Assembly (NCBI GenBank): GCA_963942565.1
Contig: OZ012690.1
Span: forward strand, 15,910,538-15,974,537
Source: Maea johnstoni
Lineage: Eukaryota; Annelida; Polychaeta; Spionida; Magelonidae
DNA length: 64,000 bases
Reading direction: 5' to 3'
Positions 58,960-64,000 of the stretch are shown here, one piece after another. Position numbers and translations under genes: made by a program. Under the pieces are notes generated by a model that did not search any database, was not told the origin of the DNA, and was given only the letters and a program-made list of their open reading frames with translations. Positions within the stretch are counted from its first letter, which is position 1, and each line of letters begins with the position of its first letter.

Positions 58960-59410
58960 ATTGTGCCATTGTTTTTCTGCCTTCCTTTATGATGCCTTCA
59001 TTTACAAGTGTAAACAAGGTTTGCTAAAAAACAACAATTACCTTAAATAGTTTTAATTGAACTTCCTCTAAGAGTTTTATCCAGGCTTGTAAAAAGAATA
59101 GAAAAGGTCAATGATTGGTTGTAATTGTGCCATTGTTGTCTACCTCCTTTGGAAATTTGACTTTGGCTTGCTGTAAAATGGATAATGGAAAAGATGGTAA
59201 TTGTATCTTTGTCTAGAAATTTGACAAAAAAATTGCTATAAAAGCGGTAACAAATGGAAACGATGGTACTTGCATCTTTGTTTACACATTTGACTAAAAC
59301 CTGCTATATAAAAGTGGTAACTAATGGAAAAGATGGTAATTGTATCTTTGTCCAGAAATTTGACTAAAACTTGCTTCATAAAAGCTGTGGCTAGTGGAAA
59401 TGACTTATAA
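58960..59410. repeat. Diverged ~68-bp tandem repeat
   Basis: GATGGTAATTGTATCTTTGT followed by AGAAATTTGACTAAAA recurs with decay, clearest from 59150. Confidence 0.75.
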
Positions 59411-59564
59411 TTGGGCTTTTGTTTCTTCCCCGTCCTCTGTGATGGGTAGTATAGCAGTTTGACAGGTGCAATGATGGATGTTGGTGAATATGATTAGTGT
59501 GATGATAGGGAGTAATCCTACAGGGACAATGACCACGGTCAACCTGCCACACACAGCATGGGAC

Positions 59565-60250
59565 GGGCGACCCCTGATGATGCACACAGACTCTTCTATC
59601 ATCCATCATGCTCATTTCATGGCAACCTTTTCAATGTCCAGATTCCTCATATTTGACTATGGGTCATACAATAGCACCAGCCCAAGGATAGGCGACCCCT
59701 GATATTGCTGTCCCTCATACAGATCCTTCTATCATCCATCATGCTCATTTCATGGCAACTTTTTCAATGTCCAGATCCTTAACCCTTCCAACGCTGAGGC
59801 TACTTTCATATAAAGAACAAGGACACACAGATTTTTGAAAACCATCTAAATCCTGTCATGTTGGTATTTATTAGATAGCTTTCACTGAGTACTCTCAGAT
59901 GAGTACCCATATGCCAGGGTTTCAGTGATTTTTCAGGATTTTCGCATTATTTTGTATTTGCCAACTTAGCCACCAGTAGGGTCATATAATTGCACCAGCC
60001 CAGTGATAGCTAGGCGACCCCTGATAATGCCGTCCCTTCTACTATCCATCATGCAGATCCTTCTACTATCCATCATGCTCATTTCATGGCAACTTTTTCA
60101 ATCTCCAGATTCCTCATATTTGACTATAGGTCATACAATAGCACCAGCACAGGGATAGGAGACCCCTGATAATGCCACCTATCATACAGATCCTTCTATC
60201 ATTCATCTTGCTTACTTCAAGACAACTTTTTCAATGTCCAGATTCGATTT
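59565..60250. repeat. Four-copy ~125-150-bp tandem repeat with MITE insertion
   Basis: Units beginning GCGACCCCTGAT at 59568, 59691, 60011 and GAGACCCCTGATAATGC at 60159, with CTCATTTCATGGCAACTTTT inside. Confidence 0.88.
59779..59981 (-). mobile_element. TTAA-family MITE inserted in a tandem repeat
   Basis: TTAACCCTTCCAACGCTGAGG start; other end CACCAGTAGGG. It interrupts the second unit of the 59565-60250 repeat. Confidence 0.8.
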
Positions 60251-60448
60251 TAACCCTTATGCTGCTGGTGGCTATAATTTTGCCAAAAATCTGAAAAATT
60301 ACCGAAACCCTGGCATATGGTTACTCATCTGAGAGCACTCAGCGAGAGCTTTCCAATTAATTACAAATTGACAGGGTTTGGATGGTTTTCAAATATCTTT
60401 GCGTTCCTGTGCTTTGGACGAAAGTAGCCTCAGCATTGGAAAGGTTAA
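60250..60448 (+). mobile_element. TTAA-family MITE at the end of a tandem repeat
   Basis: TTAACCCTTATGCTGCTGGT to GCATTGGAAAGGTTAA, 199 bp. Confidence 0.83.
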
Positions 60449-60780
60449 ACGGCTAGGTGTGAGTCACAGAGACTAGCAGACATCCACCAGAATCCTCCCT
60501 CGTAAGCCAGGTAATATCCTCCTCCGTCTACTCTACACCCTGGTGATTTATGGAGATATCATTACCCTTCCCCCAGAGCCCCAGCGTGGCGGCGGCCATC
60601 TTGAAAGGTAATCCCGGTGTAGCAGCATCAGGTGATGTCTACCTGCGAGTGTTGTTGTTGCTGTTGTAGCGGCTCAGATAAGTGGCCTGGGGAGTCAGGA
60701 TGTCTGAGGTATCTCGAGGGAGGAGACTCCAAACAGGATAGGGAGGCTATGAGGAAAAAATAGTTTCAAGGCATTTCCTT

Positions 60781-60977
60781 ACCATTACGATGTTGGTCGC
60801 TAATTTGGCCAATACAAAATGATGCAAAAAATCTGAAAAATGACTGAAACTCTGGCATATGGGTACTTATCTGAGAGTACTCAGCAAGAGCTTTCCAATG
60901 AGTACCAACATGGCATAGATAAAATGATTTTCAAATTGTGCATTGACCATAAGTAGCCTCAGCATTGGAAGGGTTAA
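60781..60977 (+). mobile_element. TTAA-family MITE
   Basis: CCATTACGATGTTGGTCGCTAA-like left end, right end GCATTGGAAGGGTTAA. Confidence 0.78.
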
Positions 60978-61269
60978 CCGTGTACTGGGCACCAAATCAC
61001 TGACGATAATAAGCATCGTCATTTCAACCCCATGCCCATCCCCTCTTCACTCTCATCCTCTTCCTCCTCTATCCTCAAAATGTTGCCAGTGACTTAGGTT
61101 TTAATCGGTGATTTTCTTTCAGTGAAGTCACCATAAAGCCTTGAATGTCGAAAAAGGGTGAAGATAATTGAAATTCATTCTACTCCATCATCATAACCCC
61201 CATTATCATCATCATCAATAAGTATGGTCGCTGTCATTTTCCTATCCCTGCCTTGGGGTATACTTTTGA

Positions 61270-61490
61270 ATTCTTTAAATTTTTATTTTTCTGCCATATT
61301 GCATCTAAGTTGTGACTAGCCATTTGCAAGTGGTGGGTCCGGAGGAAACCGGGAGTACCCGGCGAAAACCATTGCCTAATCCACTGTCACTGGCAACTTT
61401 CTCACATGCCCCAGATGAGATTCGAACCCAGCAGCTGTGAGAGACAGGTAGCAGTCGTTGGCAACACCTTAGACCACACGGCCATCAGGT
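61270..61490 (-). mobile_element. tRNA-derived SINE, inverted
   Basis: Reverse-strand box A (complement at 61467-61488, CTTAGACCACACGGCCATC) and box B (GGGTTCGAATCT, complement near 61419-61430), body GGAGGAAACCGGGAGTACCC. Best-preserved promoter boxes of the copies here. Confidence 0.87.
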
Positions 61491-62110
61491 CAGGCCCCAC
61501 ATTAGGGTACGCAGGGGACCAAAATGCTGCTATTTTCTCCCCTCCCATCATTCTCCGCAAATTTGTCCTCCAACAGAGATCTAGTGAGAGGCTTGACTTG
61601 TCCATCCCACGGTGATCCTATCCCTGCCTCAGACCACGGTGCAGATATCCCCCCCTACCACATCATTCTCATCAAATGTGCTTCTCCAATAGAGATCTAC
61701 TGAGAGAGGGAGATACAGGGATGAGGGGTCAGCTCAGCTCACCAATTATTTCTCCCATCATTTCCTACCCCTGTGTCTCAATTGGATACCCAGGTATACT
61801 ATATCACTGGTATTTTTTACAAGCATTTAATTATTGCGTTACCCATGATAGCGCCAAAATAACATCGTTCAAATAAATATCTATGTAGTAATGAATATAT
61901 AGTTTGAGTGCTTGAATGTGCAAATTTAAAGTAGCACAAATACCCTCCAGCATGGCTGTAGAGCGAAATTTTTAGCATTCCAAATTTAAGCCGTATACAG
62001 TATTAGACCACAATGCTGACATTCCCCATAACCTATCATTCTCATCAAATGTGTCTCTCCCACAGAGATCCACTGAGAGAGGGAGACACAGGGATGAGCT
62101 CACTGTCTCC
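61490..62110. repeat. Three diverged copies of a ~150-bp unit
   Basis: CATTCTCATCAAATGTG, ACAGAGATC(T/C)A(C/G)TGAGAG and GGGAGA(T/C)ACAGGGATGAG recur. Confidence 0.75.
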
Positions 62111-62494
62111 TAGTCTCTCTCTCCCAGCTAGCCCATCAACCAGAGTAATTAATTAGCGCAGTATGAGTCATGGCCGGCCGGGCTGGAGTAGGAGTCTCGC
62201 AGGTAATTCTTACCTCACCCATCCTATTACCATCAGTAGCCCATACCACAGCATCAGCACACTGGGCAAACATAGTTAGCACAGTACAGGAATGAACAAT
62301 AGATTCGAAAATCTACTTTAGAGAATTTTCATGCGCTATCAGTTTCGCAGTGATTCATTGATTACATGCAAATGATAATTTCATTTCACACATAACAATA
62401 TATCTTTTTTGATTCCTAAATGTAAAATAGATTTGAAAATCAGGGAATTTAGGAAATTTTTATGCACCATCAGTATTCGCAGTGATTATTTGAT

Positions 62495-62968
62495 TAGGCC
62501 ACTCCAATTTATTTACTTGTCTTACGTGCTCAGGAGGTAGGAAATGAGCCATTTTAGAATAAAAAAAAAAGTTGAAAAATGCAACTTTTTTTTTTTTTTT
62601 TTTTTTTTTTAGAGTCTGCCGACTAGGACTGGTAGCGATATGTTTCTACCAGCCTATTCTCAACTAAATAAAATCAATCAATCAATCAATCCCTGTAACC
62701 TGAAGGGTGGGAGGTATACCTCCTCAAGTCTGAGGCTCTACTACAGCAATGATAGCTTCCTGTAGATGATTGAATCACCCTTACAAAGAATATTCTTAAA
62801 ACTTGCACTTTTTTTTTTTTTTTTTTTGGAGTCTGACAGAAAATTTCGAAACCACTTTCGTCCGTAAGACACCAAAGGTGACTTTTTTTTTCTTTTTTTT
62901 TGGAGTCTGACAGGATTTTTTTTCCAAAAAAAGCTCGTAAGACAAGTAATTAAATTGGAATGGCCTTA
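62495..62968 (+). mobile_element. TIR element GGCCACTCCAATTT with poly-T blocks
   Basis: About 474 bp. Left GGCCACTCCAATTTATTTAC.. and right complement GGCCATTCCAATTTAATTAC continue through CTTGTCTTACG. Inside are three poly-T runs each followed by GAGTCTG, and a non-matching 62655-62800 stretch that may be an insertion. Confidence 0.82.
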
Positions 62969-63239
62969 CCTGCAAATAAATAAAATAAGTTCATTTCCGA
63001 AAAAAATAATATATCTTTTTTGATTCCTAAATACGCCCTGAGTTACTCTTGACAGTATTGTGTGAATGATGGGGAATGTTTGAGCGAAATATACTGATTC
63101 AGGTAAATAAGCTAAATATCTGGAAAGTTTTTAGTGAGTTTATGCTCAACATTCCTCATTCAAATCAACGAAACTGTCCTGTTTTAGCAAAACTAAAGAA
63201 AAATGATAAATCTTATCAAGAAAATGACCATTTTAATGT

Positions 63240-63452
63240 TTAACCCTTATGCTGGTGGTGGCCAATTTTGCCAATACAAAAAGATGCAAAAAACCTGAAA
63301 AACAACTGAAACCCTGGCATGTGGGTACTCATCTGAAAGTATTCACCAAGAGCTTTCCAATGAATACCAACATGACAGGGTTTAGATGGTTTTCAAAAAT
63401 CTTTGCATCCTTGTACTTTGGACAAAAGTAGCCTCAGCATCTTAAGGATTAA
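63240..63452 (+). mobile_element. TTAA-family MITE
   Basis: TTAACCCTTATGCTGGTGGT to CATCTTAAGGATTAA, 213 bp. Confidence 0.83.
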
Positions 63453-64000
63453 AGGAAGGTTTGTCGTTTGTATCCTTACCAAGCAATGAGAAATGAAATC
63501 GAGATCGAGAGACACACACTATGAGTCACAGTGACATAGACTCCTGTCATCACTCCATCCCTGCTTTCTCACTCCTGTTTGATATCTGTCATTAGTGACA
63601 GCCATGCAATATGGCCATTCATTAACACGGGGAATCATGTCCGTAGCAATGTCTGCAAGCAGGTAAATAGATCCTCTAATGATGTGGTACATTAATACAG
63701 CACCCCCTCCACAGGAAATTGTTTCATAGGATCACCTGTTACTGGGGGTGTGGGAACATTTAAGTATGACTTTCCCCTGGCACACTAATAGCATTGGAAT
63801 ACCTATAAATGCCTAAGCTAGAGCACAAAGAAGTGTCAGAAATGTGTAGGAATCCAGAGTATATGGTTTTATGAACAGCTTAGTCTTAAGTTATCTCAAT
63901 ACCTAAAATATCCACTATTATGTAACCCTGGGGCCCTTTGTACACATGGCAGAGGGCTTCAGGGTAGACCCTCAACATTGCACAGAGTTTCTGTCTTCAA

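Larger units (their letters stand above)
50612..64000. other. Upstream flank of the TSP1-CUB gene, no supported gene
   Basis: Contains the repeats and MITEs listed. Stretches 51000-52850, 53550-54240, 54530-55700, 55800-56700, 62110-62490 and 63450-64000 show no convincing exon. Possible leader exons of the TSP1-CUB gene cannot be told apart from background. Confidence 0.55.

Noticed and set aside
60580-60700. Possible first exon with GCGGCCATCTTG motif and GC-rich context
   Set aside because: A YY1-like motif alone; no frame or splice partner could be tied to it.
61400-61490. tRNA gene
   Set aside because: Box A and B are present but the sequence continues into a SINE body repeated elsewhere; no cloverleaf supported.

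Overview
The window is animal nuclear DNA. It is AT-rich and intron-dense, with GT-AG introns of about 100 bp to several kb. It holds three protein-coding genes among many transposon relics and tandem repeats. The proteins are ordinary bilaterian ones, but introns and spacers are full of short non-autonomous DNA transposons (MITEs), a tRNA-derived SINE and long TA, TAA and TC microsatellites. This fits an invertebrate (a marine protostome or invertebrate deuterostome is my guess); I cannot name the species.

Layout. (1) 277-16363, minus strand: UBE3A (E6AP), a HECT ubiquitin ligase. Eight coding exons are visible; the end of the HECT domain, with the catalytic cysteine, lies left of position 1. 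(2) About 16450-16740: a compact divergent promoter. Mirror-image YY1-like motifs mark the 5' ends of UBE3A (minus) and, by inference, NFXL1 (plus), about 190 bp apart. (3) 19374-36604, plus strand: NFXL1 in 16 coding exons, 899 aa, complete, with an NFX1-type zinc-finger array and a C-terminal membrane segment. Every exon junction was joined in frame by hand. (4) 36605-44117: spacer between converging genes. (5) 44118-50611, minus strand: an unnamed single-pass membrane protein of 792 aa in four coding exons (signal peptide, TSP1, CUB, transmembrane segment, long charged cytoplasmic tail). (6) 50612-64000: no supported gene; tandem repeats and transposons.

Mobile DNA. At least five insertions have perfect 8-bp target-site duplications and inverted ends (hAT type); two more have near-perfect ones. 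A roughly 210-bp family flanked by TTAA (piggyBac-like) has about 17 copies. Two 175-bp pogo/Tigger-like elements and a CTGTAGAACACA family sit in TA targets. Several are nested, one place three deep.

The most unusual feature is a set of eight short tandem duplications that each overlap a splice junction of UBE3A or NFXL1, leaving partial exon copies with intact or ruined splice sites beside the real exons. Similar 20-150 bp tandem duplications are common in the spacers, so this looks like a local or genome-wide habit that also hits exons. I saw no viral or retroviral fossil, no CRISPR array and no evidence for a novel multi-gene system.
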